Source: Cladophialophora immunda
Lineage: Eukaryota; Ascomycota; Eurotiomycetes; Chaetothyriales; Herpotrichiellaceae
DNA length: 64,000 nucleotides
Reading direction: 5' to 3'
Assembly (NCBI RefSeq): GCF_000835495.1
Contig: NW_015622543.1
Span: 496,001-560,000, forward strand
The translations under genes and the position numbers were made by a program. The notes under the pieces were generated by a model that was not told where the DNA came from, ran no database searches, and saw only the letters and a program-made list of their open reading frames with translations. How positions within the stretch are numbered: the stretch's first letter is position 1; every line of letters begins with the position of its first letter. Of the stretch, positions 11,445 to 23,056 are shown piece by piece.

Positions 11445-12687
11445 GAGCAACCGGGCTTGTGCCCACCCTTCACGTGGTGAGCCACAGCTCGAACCTTGAG
11501 CTACAAGAACCTCGTTGTATCAGACTGGGCAAGCCAGTGCGCTCTCCTCCATTGCACCAAGAAATTTTCTACTTGCCCCGCCCGGAGCGGAACCCCGTGC
11601 GGTGCAATCTCTCATCGGAGTCGCCGCCGAAATCGTGTAGAAGGCCGGCATTCAGCCCACACACACACACACCACCTGACTCGTTTCTCCCTTCCTGTCA
11701 GCAATGGTTCTATGGTGGGTCGAGATTGCGCACAAGCTCTCGATCACTGGCCAAACCCTCGCCACGCGGGACGCCGGTGAGCAGCTTTCCCTGGGAGGCT
11801 TCGTGAGGCTTCTCCGCCTGGGCGGATTTACAAGTGGATCCGGGATCCCTCGTACAGCCCAAAGCGGGTAATCAGACAAGTTTTTCTCTTTTGCTCTATC
11901 ATACGGTGGATCCCACAGACCCAGAGGTAAAGGACAACCGAAAAACCATACTCGACGGCATCTGCAGCAGGTTGGTTGGAAAGTGAGCTCTTGACTACCG
12001 CCTGAACTCTTCCGTCCAGGCCACTTTCAACGTCAAGGCTGCCTTCCCCCTACAGATCTCAAGCGACCGGGTCAGCCTTGTATCAGCGTCTCAAGGAACC
12101 AACAGATATCAAGGTTTACAAAAATGCAATAAAACACCCCGTCGCCCCACCTCAAATCGAGGGATCCGACATGGCGTGAGCTTCCGAACCACTCACACAC
12201 TTCGCCATGAGTGGTAGAGCGGGCTTGACCAGAAGGCTTGAACGGTTCTTCCACTACCGAGTACCATGGCCGATAACGGGGGGTTTTTCCATGCTCGCTT
12301 CCTAGTACCTGGAGATGACTATGGGCCAACAAGGTTTGCAAGGTTTGCGTGAGCGCCTTGGGTCTTTGTACGAGGTAGCACATCAACCAGCGTTCCAGAT
12401 CCAGGATTGTGGATACGCGACCATTCGGTCTCCTCCCAGCCGTCAACGCAACGACGACAATTTCTTCTGGAGAGACAGGTCTACGTTCGAGGTGTCCTAG
12501 TGACCCTGTGTCGGCCTCTCCTCCGCCTCTCCTCCTTGATATAGATTCCCCAGATCCCCCAGACTCTGACCCCCAGCTTTGCTTCAAGCAGGAAGATAAC
12601 GACCTCTGTGACTTTTGCCCTTGATCAATCACATACAACCAGGAGGTACATTACACCCGTCGTTGAGGCGCGCCCAAATCAGCAGAA
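11445..12687. other. Intergenic, includes short CA microsatellite
   Basis: 1.24 kb between the cyclase-family gene and the transporter. It contains a (CA)n run at about 11658-11672. A minus-strand ORF at 12072-12638 has no recognisable family sequence and lies in the transporter's upstream region, so it is not called. Confidence 0.4.
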
Positions 12688-14545
12688 ATGGAACTATCAC
12701 CATCGCTGGTCCGGCTTTTTGTGAGTGGCGTGCTCTGTCACCTCAAAACTTCGTGTAGTCTGTCTTACTGACATGGCTCCTCCTGGCAGATCGTTCTGTT
12801 CGTTGCTCTGGGCTCCTTGACCTATGGTTACTGTGCGTCGATTATCGCAACCACACTGGGACAGCCTTCCTTCATCAGCTACTTTGACCTCGACACTCGA
12901 TCCAACGCCACCGACTTGACTGGTGCCATCAATGGGCTTTTCCAAGCTGGCGGTCTCTTCGGAGCCCTCTCCTGCATCAAGTCGGCAGACTGGCTCGGTC
13001 GTCGAAAGGCAATCTTGGCAGCCGCCATCGTCACAATCATCGGAGGAGCTCTGCAGGCTGGCAGTGTGGACATTGGAATGTACATTGTCATGAGATTCGT
13101 CACTGGCTTTGGTATCGGTGAGTTGGTTCCTCCCCATCTGCGTGGGCGAAGTACCTTGATCCAACTAACCCGCCAAAATACAGGTGCTTTGGTCACTCTG
13201 GTTCCGCTTTATCAAAGTGAAATCAGCCCTCCTCGCATCCGGGGATGGCTGGTCGGCATGCACGGAGTCCTTATTTGCGTCGGCTATGCCGTAGCGTAAG
13301 TCCTTTTGATCTCCTTCGAAGCCCGTCTCGCGTTTATCACCCAGATAGCTTTTGGGCCTTTCAAACCAGCCCTGTACACCCTTCTGACTCTTCTTCTCCT
13401 TAGGTCGTGGGTCGGGTTCGGGTTCTACTTTGTGAATGCCAGCGGTGCTCAATGGCGAATCCCCTTGGCCATCCAGTGCTTCCCGCCATTGTTCCTCTCG
13501 CTGGGGGTGCTGTTCCTCCCAGAAAGCCCGCGATGGCTCCTCGATCACGATCGCGTGGAGGACGCCTTCAAGTCCTTCAAGGCGGTCCGCGCAGAGACAA
13601 CCGACAGCATCCTGGACGACGAGGCCGCCATACACGCCGAGTTCAATTTGCTTCAAGGCCAGATCCTGCACGAAAAGCTGGAGGCCCTGTCCCTGATGGA
13701 TCTTTTCCGCAACCCGCATATGCGAAAGCGATGCATCGTCGGGTTCCTCACGCTCTTTGGAGCCCAAGGCACCGCCACCCTGGTCATCAATAGTGAGTGG
13801 CGTGCAGGTGCCAAGTTGATCGTTCACTGACCGTCTGATCCCTCCTAGACTATGGTCCGTCGCTCTACGCTTCTCTGGGATTCGACACCGTCAATACTCT
13901 GCTGATCCAAGCTGGGTGGATCACTGTATGTCCTGTGGGCAACTGGATCAATGCTTTGGTGGTGGACAAGGTCGGCCGGACGCGGTTGCTGAGTAAGTTT
14001 CCTGGTGTGATCGGTGGTCTAGACGCCCTCTCCCATCTGACACCTGCGCGCCTCTAGTGTTCGGTTTCGCCGGCTGCGTCATTGCGCTGATCGGAGAATG
14101 CGTGACGGTGGACGTCTTCCAGCGCACCGGTCACCGCAGCGCCGCGAGCGCCGCCGTCTTCTTCCTCTTCCTGCACATCGGCTTCTTCTCCGTCTCCTGC
14201 GACGCGACCTCGTACATCTACGCCAGCGAGATCTTCCCCACGCCGGTCCGCGCGAAGGGCTTGGCCATCTCCGTCTCGGGCCTCTTCGTGGCGACCATCA
14301 TCTTCCTCCAGTGCGCGCCCGAGGCCTTTGCCAACATCGGCTGGAAGTACTACATCGTGTTCATCGTCATCACCACCATCATCTTCTTCGTCGTCTGGTT
14401 CTGGTTCCCCGAGACCAAGGGTCGCTCGCTCGAGGACATCGGTGAGTTGTTCGGCGACTCGATCGAACCGGCACAGCTGGACGACAAGGTCCACGAGGAA
14501 AATGTGGAAGAGGTGCATCCCGGCGCGGGCCATGAGAAGTACTGA
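12688..14545 (+). CDS. Sugar-porter-type MFS transporter
   Basis: Six exons (12688-12720, 12790-13117, 13184-13295, 13404-13792, 13849-13992, 14058-14545) give 497 aa, the normal size for a 12-TM sugar porter (PF00083). Signatures include DWLGRRKAI after TM2, RFVTGFGIGALVTLVPLYQS around TM4, LFLPESPRWLL at the central loop, VDKVGRTRLL, and EIFPTPVRAKG with WFWFPETKGRSLEDI at the C-terminus. It should take up a sugar, polyol or small acid across the plasma membrane by proton symport. A 33-nt first exon starts at ATG 12688. Its place between the cyclase-family enzyme and a C2H2 regulator suggests substrate import for the module (inference). Confidence 0.93.
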
Positions 14546-15496
14546 TCGGCGGATGTCATCCAACCCGAATCCGAAAAGGATGTATTACTTGGTCCACCGT
14601 GCGATAGACTGGAAGACTCGAAAAGGACTGGACAATGCCTAGTTACTCAGGCTGGACCTCTTGTACGAAGAGGATCTGAAAGTGTAATTACTATTTTGAT
14701 GCTTAGACGAGATGCGACAAGAACTTGAAGGCTGAGCCAGACTCGACGCGTTGGCGGCTGAACCTAGCATTTGAGAAATCATACTGCGATCAGAAGTACC
14801 TTTTGCTCATCTGGTTCCCGAGTTGTTAGCAAGCGGTGTTTCCTTTCCCCACATTGCCTCGCACGTAGAAAAGGAGTGCCCCGAGGGTGACCAGGTTCGC
14901 TGACGTTCCAACACGAAACCGTGGTGTGATTGAAGAGGAAAGGATGGAAAATCATGCTCCAGATGATATTTCGTCTGCTATATCATATATTCCAAGAACA
15001 TCAGATGGTGGAATCTCGATGTCTTGGATCATCCCTCCACGAGGCCGTCATCCAAACCGACCTCGTCGAACAGGCGACTCTTGTGCGGACCGAACCAATC
15101 TTTCCATGCTCCTTCAATTCTAGCCATGCCGCCGCCATCTCAGACTTGTTTGTGCACAGGCAGCATGGGGATCTTGATATCTCCCATATCTCCCGCTGGG
15201 CACCTGGGGTCGAAGGGGGCGTCATTCTCGCATCTGGGGGATGTGGAGCAGCTCCGCAATTTCTCCCACGGGGCAAAATGTTCCATCCTTTTGCTGTGCT
15301 CTGGTTGGACCATGTTCGATCCCTTGCCTGCTTGCATTCCGTGCCACATTCACGATGGGGCTGCCTTCTCGCGCAAAAATCGACCTCGTTGCTTGTCGGA
15401 GTCTGCGGCGCGAGCTGGGTGATGTTTCCTCATTCCAGTTGATGTCGCCATTTTTGCGCGCCCTGCACTGACGGAGCCGAGTCCCCGCCCGTCTCA
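14546..15496. other. Intergenic, upstream of C2H2 regulator
   Basis: 951 bp without a supported gene. Several overlapping ORFs on both strands (14887-15497) lack family features. It presumably carries the promoter of the C2H2 regulator. Confidence 0.4.
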
Positions 15497-18180
15497 ATGG
15501 CCACCAAGGCTCTGCGCAATAAGAAATGCCTCTACTGTGAACGGAAATTCGGCAAGGCCGAACATCTGAAGCGCCATCAGAGAGCGCACACGGGCGAGAA
15601 GCCGTTCAAGTGCGCACACTGCGGTCGCGAGTACGCACGCAGCGACGTGCTCATGCGACATGTCAGGAACCACCACTCGACGGCGGAAAAGCAGACCGTT
15701 GCCGCCTCGCCAGTCGTCAGTTCACAAACCCACGGGGATGGGCTAGTAGTGGAGGGGCACGCAGGTCAATCTCCTCAGTTGCGTCGAAGTGGTGGCCCGG
15801 CCTCTTCGATCCAGGCGCAATGCTCGAACAGTGACCACCTGGCGTCGACCACAGACAGCCAGAGACAGAGCACGGGAAACCCGGCAGATCAATCGAATCT
15901 CGAGGCCTCACAGCGAGCCAAACCCTTGCTCGGTCCCGAAAACCTGGGCGATCGAAGGGCTGCAGCTCCGCTTGAAGGCTTCGAAGACTGGCTGGGGCCT
16001 CAAGATCTGCCTCTGGCCGCCAACATGTGGGACGACCTGTCCCATTTCGATTTCATGAGCTTTACGAACGATGCACGCCTGAGTCTCTCCCCGTACCGCC
16101 CGCGGCAGACGCTCCATTCGCCGCCCAAGGACAACATATCCGATGAGAGATATGCCAAGATAGCAAGCCTGTGGCCAACCAAGAAACAGACGCCTCGCCG
16201 ATTGATCCAGACTCTCTGGCGTGACGTGGCTTCTTTCCGCGAGGAGAATATCTTCTCCCAATCACTCACAACGGGGCTCGACGAGAGCGCACCACCAGAG
16301 ACTGCTCCGGGCGAGGCCACGGATTCGAGATGGGGCTTGGATGAAGAACGGAGGGCGAGATTGATAGAGGACTGCGCCCCTCTGAACACCTCGTTCTGGC
16401 CCAAAGCGAACAGGGGCGGTGAACCGAGCATCAGAAGCAGTGCGAGCGACGCCCTCAGTCAAGATAGCAGCACGCCTGCAAAGTTCCCCTCGACGCAGAT
16501 CCTGGACATCAGCCTCGACGTCTTCTTCCGGCGCTTCCACCACTTGATGCCGTTCATCCATGAACCGACGTTCTCCGCCAAGAAAACCTCCAGCACCCTC
16601 CTCTTTCCCATGTGCCTGATGGGGCTGACGATGCTCGACTCGGTGCGTGCGAAGAGATTCGTGAGATCTCATCTGGGCGACGCCATCGAGAGATGCCGCC
16701 GCGACCTGGTCGTGAGCTCGCAGAGAGGGGGTCAACTGGGCGACTTCTTAACCACCGTGGCAGCTGCGGTCCTGCTGTTGTCCCTGGCGGCGATCAATCC
16801 AAAGCAGCCACCGTCTGAACATTCTCGACTCCTCTACAACGAGACCATCAATGCCGCTCAGCGGCAGGGACTATTCACCCCTCAAGAAGGCGAAGAGCTG
16901 TCGTCGGCCCTCTTTCAATCGCTGGACAACGGTGCCATGTGGAGGGCTTGGACGCGCATAGAATCCGTCAAAAGATTGATCCTGTGCCTCATCATGTCTG
17001 ACGGGTTTTTCTCAGCCCTGGACGATCATAACCCCATCATCAGGACTGAGCAGCTGCATTTCTATTTCCCCTGCAAGACCGAGTTGTTCCAAGCCGCCAC
17101 GGAAAGACGATGGTCTCTGATGGTCAATGCGGGGTCATTGACGATCATGCCTCTGATGATTCCACAACTGGCGTCGGCCATTCTCCCTCCAGCCTCAGAT
17201 GCTAGTGCGATTGGGTTCTTCGGTCTTTTCTCGACTGTCTGGGTTCGAATGTAAGTGTTATCGGTTCCTGGGAGCCCTTGAGGCCATTCCTTGTCAGGAT
17301 TCTTTACTTGCCAACTACAGGTACCAGAGCCTTCGATTGTCCTTGCTAACACGAACCTGCTTGCAGTGTGGAGGCAAGACACCGGTATAGTCTTCTCGCT
17401 TCCGAGCACTCCAACCTTCCGATCCCAGCAGATATCTTTGCCCACGATGAGCACGCCGCGTCGATTGCTCCATTCCTGATGAAGATGTGGACATCGTACG
17501 GGGACACGATGTGCACCATCAACCCTAATTGCGAGGCTTTCTGGCACCATCTGAACATAAACATGACGGCTGACTTGGGAGTATTTGAGATCGCTTCCGG
17601 CAGGGAAGGGGCAGAAAGCGCAAAGAATGCCCTGGACGATATCGCGACCTGGTCCCAGACGGCCGCGGCGCGGCGGGCATGTCTTCATGCAGCACATACC
17701 TTCTCGTGCATGTCGAAACGCCGGCCCATTGACGGGACGTCGTACGAAGCAGAGATCGCTCTGGTGCACGCGGCGCTGGTCCTTGGTCTCTACGTCTTCG
17801 TGATGCCGCAGCCGGACGAAACAGATAACCAAGAGCAGCAAGCGCAGAGACCGCCCGAGGCATTTGAACTCCTGGACCAAGTGGACTGGAACGTCGTCGG
17901 CGAAACTGGCTTTACCAGCTACGGTACCACCAGCGCCGACATCGACATGGGCATAGACCCTACCATGTGCGCAGCGAAGGGATTCATTCAGAATGGTGGT
18001 CCGATCTCTTTCTCGGGCGTTGTGCAAAATGGCGGCTACGCCTCGGCGAGGAGGGTGCTTCTCGATTATGTCTATCTGTTGGAGGACGTGGGAACGCGCT
18101 ACAATGTGATGGAGTTCTGTCACATCCTGCGCATACTGAGCGATGCTCTTATCGATTTTGACTCGGGAGGCGCCGAATAG
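15497..18180 (+). CDS. C2H2 zinc-finger plus fungal_trans transcription factor
   Basis: Two exons (15497-17250 and 17367-18180) give 855 aa. Two tandem C2H2 fingers sit at the extreme N-terminus: C11/C14/H27/H31 and C39/C42/H55/H59, joined by the standard linker HTGEKPF. A long disordered Ser/Gln-rich stretch follows to about 280. The C-terminal half matches the fungal_trans (PF04082) fold: LDVFFRRFHHLMPFIHEPTF, NETINAAQRQGLF and WRAWTRIESVKRLILCLIM. Proteins of this architecture are nuclear regulators of carbon and secondary metabolism genes. The intron (GTAAGT...TTGCAG) joins VWVRI to VEARHRY in frame. A 353-aa minus-strand ORF across exon 2 is only its shadow. It closes the first accessory module and may regulate the transporter next to it. 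Confidence 0.93.
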
Positions 18181-18509
18181 CGTAAAAAGCGCAAGGGGCT
18201 CTGGCCGAGGGTAAGTATTTGTACATATGATGGCAAAGGTAGAATCTTTGTGTCTGTGCTCATTGCCTTACGTGTGTGTATGTACCTGACTTTGTCGATG
18301 TGTACCTAGCGAGCTAGGTACCTAGTGTGTAGAAGGGAAGACGACGAAACCCGCGGCAATGACGTGATACGCTTGACAAACCTTCGAGCAGGACCGCGAC
18401 CGCAGCAAAGTTTTGTCTTCCCACACACTCTCGAGGTATCGTTTGCAATGCTACCGGTCATGTAGGACAATGACCACGCTGAACCTGCAACCAGACTCCT
18501 CCCTCCAGC
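18181..18509. other. Intergenic, no gene seen
   Basis: 329 bp between the C2H2 regulator and the DUF202 gene. Includes a small inverted repeat around 18306-18324 built on ACCTAGCGAGCTAGGT. This marks the junction between accessory and conserved genes. Confidence 0.4.
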
Positions 18510-18923
18510 ATGTTCACCTCCCGCCACCCCGAAGACCGGTTCCGCCTTCGCATGCACCGTGCCCGCTCCGTCGACCTCACTAACGAAGAGCTCGTCGAAA
18601 TCCGCGCCGCACAACGCACCTTTGAAGGGGCCTACATCCGCACGTCGCTCTCGCAGTTCTCCTTCGCCCTCGTGGTCCTCAAGATCTTCACCTCGGAATT
18701 CTACTCCATCGGTGCGCTCTTCGCGGCGTACGCCGTCGGGCTGCTGCTAGTTAGTGCCTACCGCAGACAGCAAGGGAATCGACAGTTCTTCAACGAGGTC
18801 GGGGATGACGGGCTGGGCAGGAAGAAATTCCGCACGAGTGGGAATGTGGTTATTGCGCTGACGGCACTGAGCATTGCGGCGTACGTGAGTCTGCTTGTCT
18901 TGACCTTGAAGCTGGAGACATGA
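18510..18923 (+). CDS. DUF202-family small membrane protein
   Basis: Single-exon gene of 137 aa. The segment RAAQRTFEGAYIRTSLSQFSF is close to the DUF202 (PF02656) signature 'aa.RTflAwiRTslal'. Three hydrophobic helices follow (about 50-65, 68-86 and 112-134), then a very short tail. Fungal relatives are uncharacterised; in yeast, a DUF202 domain is also found in vacuolar transporter chaperone subunits. No function can be given beyond an integral membrane protein. It starts the block of conserved genes. Confidence 0.85.
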   Translation: MFTSRHPEDRFRLRMHRARSVDLTNEELVEIRAAQRTFEGAYIRTSLSQFSFALVVLKIFTSEFYSIGALFAAYAVGLLLVSAYRRQQGNRQFFNEVGDDGLGRKKFRTSGNVVIALTALSIAAYVSLLVLTLKLET

Positions 18924-20251
18924 TACAATACTACAATGGCGGCAAGCCATGATACATCCGGTGATGATAACGAGAGAGCCTATGCGATGATGCTCAGCCA
19001 TAAGAGACCGAGCTAGACTCGACCCAAGGACGAGATGAAATATGAGGCAACAGCCCGTGATTGGGCTCTCATTGCTCTGGTCGACAACCTCCTCGGCTCA
19101 AACATATACAACCACCCAGAAACCACGCGGAAAATGAGCTTTGGTAAAGCTGTTCGCTTAGGCACGTCGTCGACGTCTGCACGGGCTACTTAGGAAGCAC
19201 ACGGACGCATCGAATGTGGCAGTTTCGACGGTTCAGAACCCTCCATGTTACAGTGTTGCAGAGAAACAGCTGGAAATATGGCCTCAGCTGGGAACGGGCA
19301 TGCCGTTATACTGTGTGAGAGAAACTGAGGCGCGATTTCAGCCATCATAGCACGATCTCTCAATCTCGACGTCGCAGAGAAGGATTCCCACGCACGCTGT
19401 TACCACGGATTTGAGAGACAAGATGGGCCTACGGGCATTGTCACCTGACAGGAGAAAGGGAAGGCACAAGTACAAGCAGAGGTCGAGCTATTGTCACGAA
19501 AACAGGATGCAGGACCCCGTGACGGATCAATGAGGACCTGCGATCTTGAGGTGGTGCGGAGGAAGAGCTGATGGCGACGCTGGTGTAGCTGCACACACCC
19601 TGTCTTCTATGTATCTCACTTGTGATCACAACCGAGGAGGTCGGTGATCACGGAGGAAGTGTTGACTTGTGATCGGACATGTACATGGGGAGGATGGCTG
19701 ATCATAATATCCAACTTGGTTCATTGTCTACCATCTGCCAGATCACATGAGTTTTGGGCTGTTTTACGGAACAACATTAGTCCGCCAAGCCGCAACCTCA
19801 CTCTGCAGTCACTGCCTCGAATTATTGCCTCGAACGAAAAATCAGAATGGCTTGGAACAATAGATCCCTTTGATTCACTCCCCTGGCCGTTGTAGATTCT
19901 CTTCTCTTCAACTGTATATAGATTTCCTTTCTTTTCTTCACACGAGCCGTAGTGGTGAGGGTTGAGGGTTGATGCTCGATCGCGCCCATCGTCGCCTCTA
20001 CAAGTCGAGCGTTTGCCCTTTCCTCGTTTGCACCTTGACAACGCCTTTGTCGTTGCTTCCGTCTCCCTCACCGAGTGGGTCACTTGCTTCTACTGCAGGT
20101 GCAATCGTGCGGCTGCCTTTGATAATAATCACTGGAAGAGGCAGCTGCCTCCCACCTCTCAATCTCTTCTCTTCTCTTCTCTTCTTCGTTGCCAACCTTC
20201 CGAACTTCCCCTCTACTCTACGATGCATCCAAACCTCAGAAGCCTCCAGAC
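18924..20251. other. Intergenic and TAD3 5' region
   Basis: 1.3 kb without a supported gene. The right end is pyrimidine-rich (TCTTC repeats around 20160-20190), typical of a fungal promoter/5'UTR for the downstream TAD3 gene. Confidence 0.45.
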
Positions 20252-20285
20252 ATGGCGGAACAAGTCCCATTCCTCGAGCCATTGA
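20223..20285 (+). promoter_or_regulatory. Upstream ORF overlapping TAD3 start
   Basis: An ATG at 20223 opens a 20-codon ORF that ends at 20285, running across the main TAD3 start at 20252 in another frame. If the mRNA starts upstream of 20223 it would lower translation of TAD3 by leaky scanning. The transcript start is not known from sequence. Confidence 0.45.
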
Positions 20286-21604
20286 AGACGGTTCACGAAA
20301 ACCGCTCTGAGGAAGTATTCGGTACGGCACCCTTCCATTCTTCCCGGAAAGGCCTCTGAGCTAACTCATGGTCATCCAGTCCAGGCCTTTGTCATCGAGA
20401 TACCAGCCAAGTTGACGAGCAAGGCATTGGGGTAGGTGACTCAGAGATCCTCCCGAGTGAGCCAGAGCTGACCACAGTGACTAGCATCGTCAAGCCCGTC
20501 ATTCCCAGCGGCGGCAAACATCCTTCATTCAGTCACTTTCGGCGTGTATGCTCTCTCTCACACCTACCTTTGGACTTGACATGGCGCCGTGATTACGACG
20601 CACGCGGCCTCCAAACCGTCTTTCTGTTGGTGCCAAACACCGTCGTGTCATGGGACGATATCAAGGCCACGTTGGTGCCACACATCGATGTTGAAGGTCT
20701 TCCTCGATGCTTCGACGCTGTAGTCCCACGCCACGCACCTCTGAGTGCCGAGCAAGCTGCCCTCTGGACGGAACGGTATTGGCCATCAATCTACAACCCG
20801 GCTGCGCAGGTCATTCAAGATGCTCCACCTCTTCATCACCTTCGGCGGATACGAACTGTCCTCGAGGTCCCAGCCACAGATACCTACATGGAGCTCGCGA
20901 GGAGGGCTGCCGATGCTTCCAAGGAGTACGGCCACGGAAGAGGCGTGGGTGCTGTGGTGGTAGAACCAGAAACTTCAACCATCGTTGCTGTTGCCGGCGA
21001 TGCTCGTTGGTGGTCAGATGATCCAGCCATCCATCAGTCGCTGATGGCAAACAATGGAGAAGGAAGACCCGAATATCACGCCGTCATGCGTGCTGTCGCC
21101 ATGGTTGCCAACAAGGAACTTCGTCGACGCATCAGAGCTGGTGGTCACCTCAAGTTCAAGGACACCTGCTCTGAAACCCCATCTGGCCAAGCGCTCACAC
21201 CCGTTGAAAGTGAATATGAAGCCGACGAACAAATCCTCCGTGACATTACCGCTGGAGTGGGCAATGTTGTCCTCGAAAACAATGTGAGCGATGCCGCCTC
21301 CGAAAAACGATCAGGTACCCGGTCCGAAGGTTATCTCTGCAGTGGACTCGACATTTATCTGACACACGAACCATGTGTGTGCTGTGCAATGGCTATGATC
21401 CATTCCAGATTCCGAGTCTGTATTTTTGCTCGCAAGATGCCAGGCAGCGGCGGCCTGTGCTCCGAACCCGGCGGCAATAGACTGGGATACGGCCTGTTCT
21501 GGCGTCGAGAGCTCAACTGGCGAGTCATGACATTCCAGCACACGCAAGCGGCTGCGGTCGAAGGCGAAGAAGCCTCGACAGACACGACAATATTCCATGC
21601 TTAG
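20252..21604 (+). CDS. TAD3: tRNA adenosine-34 deaminase subunit TAD3 (ADAT3-like)
   Basis: Three exons (20252-20321, 20380-20431, 20485-21604) give 413 aa. The C-terminal cytidine/deoxycytidylate-deaminase fold carries H239 in HAVMRAV and the zinc cysteines C338 and C341 in PCVCC. The usual catalytic glutamate of HAE is valine (V241), as is typical of Tad3/ADAT3, the non-catalytic partner of Tad2. The heterodimer converts wobble A34 to inosine in tRNAs. The N-terminal region fits the family's tRNA-binding extension. The gene converges on the GYF-protein gene with only 48 bp between stop codons. It is a housekeeping gene, essential in yeast. Confidence 0.93.
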
Positions 21605-21652
21605 GAAGTCAATTATTGGGAATATCGCACAAGATCAACATCATCATCCTCA

Positions 21653-23056
21653 TCAGGCGAAGTCGGCCACTCTGGTCCAATCGCCACCGCCGTTTTTCCT
21701 ACGGAACTCAACACCTTCGCCAAAGTAGCCAGCATCATTCCATTGCTTCATGGTGTGGCCGTCGAAAGGCCCGTTTATCGCTCCACCGTCTCTGGCATCA
21801 GTCCATCTATACTCCCACAGTTGTGCCGTGGCATCATCAGCATTAGCTTGAGCATCTGTGTCGTCGGGCTGTGGAGGGTCGGTCCAGTCATTACCAGTTT
21901 CTCTTCGATATTGTCGAATGAGCAATTCTCTTTCCGTGTCGTAAACCTCTGCTTGGCCTCTGCCTAATAAGATAGCAGCTGCCCCGCTGATCTTTTCGAC
22001 CTTTTCTTTTCGAGCCTGCTCCGCGGCCTCATCTTCTACTGCAGGATGCCCATCTGGCCCGCCATTTTCCTTTTTATGCCTGCTCTTGGGCTGCCATTTG
22101 GACTTCTTGTCTTTGGCCTTTGCAAGGCGAGCGAGGGCTTCCAGCACGGTTTCGCCACGTTCCAGCAGCGGAATGAGTTCAGCCAAAACATCGCCTGTTG
22201 ACTTTGCATCCTCCTCCAAGTCACGTTTTCTTCGCTCTTCTTCTCGTTTGTCGGCAGCCTCCTTGGCCCGCTTCATTTCCTTCTTTGACATGCCTTCGAG
22301 CCAGACATCGTGAATCGCATCGGGATCAGCCGCTTTTCGTACGTAATTCCCCTGGTCGTCAAAGCGGCCCTCCTCCTGTTCTGCTCGCATGTTGAAAGCA
22401 TCCAACTTGGGAGCATGGGACTTCTTGCTGCCGGCTCCCAGTTCGGGATCGATTTCGCCCGTACTTGCACGTGTTTCGTCGTCCACTTCGCTTTCACTGC
22501 TGCTCTCAACCTCATCGTCCTCTTCTTTTGCCTTGCCCTTTCCCCTGCTATGCAGCGAAAAATCAGCAGAGACATGTCCGCCACTCTTCGAACTTTGAAT
22601 TTGGCCTTCTATCTCGTCTTCGTCAATGAAACGAACAGCTTTCTTCTTGCCGCCTCTTCGGCCGGCGTCGCCTTCCGAATCGTCTCCATCTTTGAAATCA
22701 TCCTCCAGATCAGCGAACATGTCATTTTCAACCTCCCCCATGGATTTGTCCTTCTCCGCCCTTGCATTCGCTTTAGCTTTTTTGTCGGCGCGGGCGTTGA
22801 AGTTGTCATTGTCCGAGTCCGATTCGTAGCCGTCAATGTTGACTGCGCCGCGCTTCACTTGCTGACCACGTGCGCCGATGACATCTGCTTCCAGGATCGC
22901 ATCTTCTTCTAATGCATCAGGAGCAAGGGCGGAGGGATTGCGCACGTCGAAGCGCGGTTTTTTGGTAGGTTGGCCGTAGAAGCCGTCGTCGGAGTCGGAA
23001 GTGGTGCGGACATAGTCTTCGGCTGCACGTTTGAAGCGAGGGGTGTTGTAGGCCAT
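21653..23056 (-). CDS. LIN1: LIN1/CD2BP2-type GYF-domain protein
   Basis: Single-exon gene of 467 aa on the minus strand. The N-terminal two thirds is acidic and disordered with many Asp/Glu/Ser/Lys runs and the CD2BP2-like opening RFKRAAEDYV. The C-terminus (about 405-467) is a GYF domain: LWEYRWTDARDGGAINGPFD followed by WNDAGYFGEGVEFRR, containing the GP-[YF] core. Yeast Lin1/Snu40 and human CD2BP2 associate with the U5 snRNP protein Prp6 and leave before tri-snRNP assembly. The encoded protein should therefore be a nuclear splicing factor. It is divergent from UFD1 (465 bp apart) and convergent with TAD3. Confidence 0.92.
   Translation of the reverse strand: MAYNTPRFKRAAEDYVRTTSDSDDGFYGQPTKKPRFDVRNPSALAPDALEEDAILEADVIGARGQQVKRGAVNIDGYESDSDNDNFNARADKKAKANARAEKDKSMGEVENDMFADLEDDFKDGDDSEGDAGRRGGKKKAVRFIDEDEIEGQIQSSKSGGHVSADFSLHSRGKGKAKEEDDEVESSSESEVDDETRASTGEIDPELGAGSKKSHAPKLDAFNMRAEQEEGRFDDQGNYVRKAADPDAIHDVWLEGMSKKEMKRAKEAADKREEERRKRDLEEDAKSTGDVLAELIPLLERGETVLEALARLAKAKDKKSKWQPKSRHKKENGGPDGHPAVEDEAAEQARKEKVEKISGAAAILLGRGQAEVYDTERELLIRQYRRETGNDWTDPPQPDDTDAQANADDATAQLWEYRWTDARDGGAINGPFDGHTMKQWNDAGYFGEGVEFRRKNGGGDWTRVADFA

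Noticed and set aside
12072..12638. 188-aa minus-strand ORF upstream of the sugar transporter
   Set aside because: Not a shadow, but it has no recognisable motif, unusual composition and no splice or start support.
13165..13827. 220-aa minus-strand ORF
   Set aside because: Antisense to well-supported exons of the sugar transporter; Arg/Glu/Gln-rich composition of a shadow frame.
14054..14563. 169-aa acidic minus-strand ORF
   Set aside because: Shadow of the last sugar-transporter exon; Asp/Glu/Gly-rich from reverse reading of codon-biased sequence.
17062..18123. 353-aa minus-strand ORF
   Set aside because: Fully antisense to the second exon and end of the first exon of the C2H2/fungal_trans regulator; no family features of its own.
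22310..22912. 200-aa hydrophobic plus-strand ORF resembling a membrane protein
   Set aside because: Antisense of the Asp/Glu/Lys-rich LIN1 gene; acidic codons read backwards give Phe/Leu/Ser, so the hydrophobicity is an artefact.
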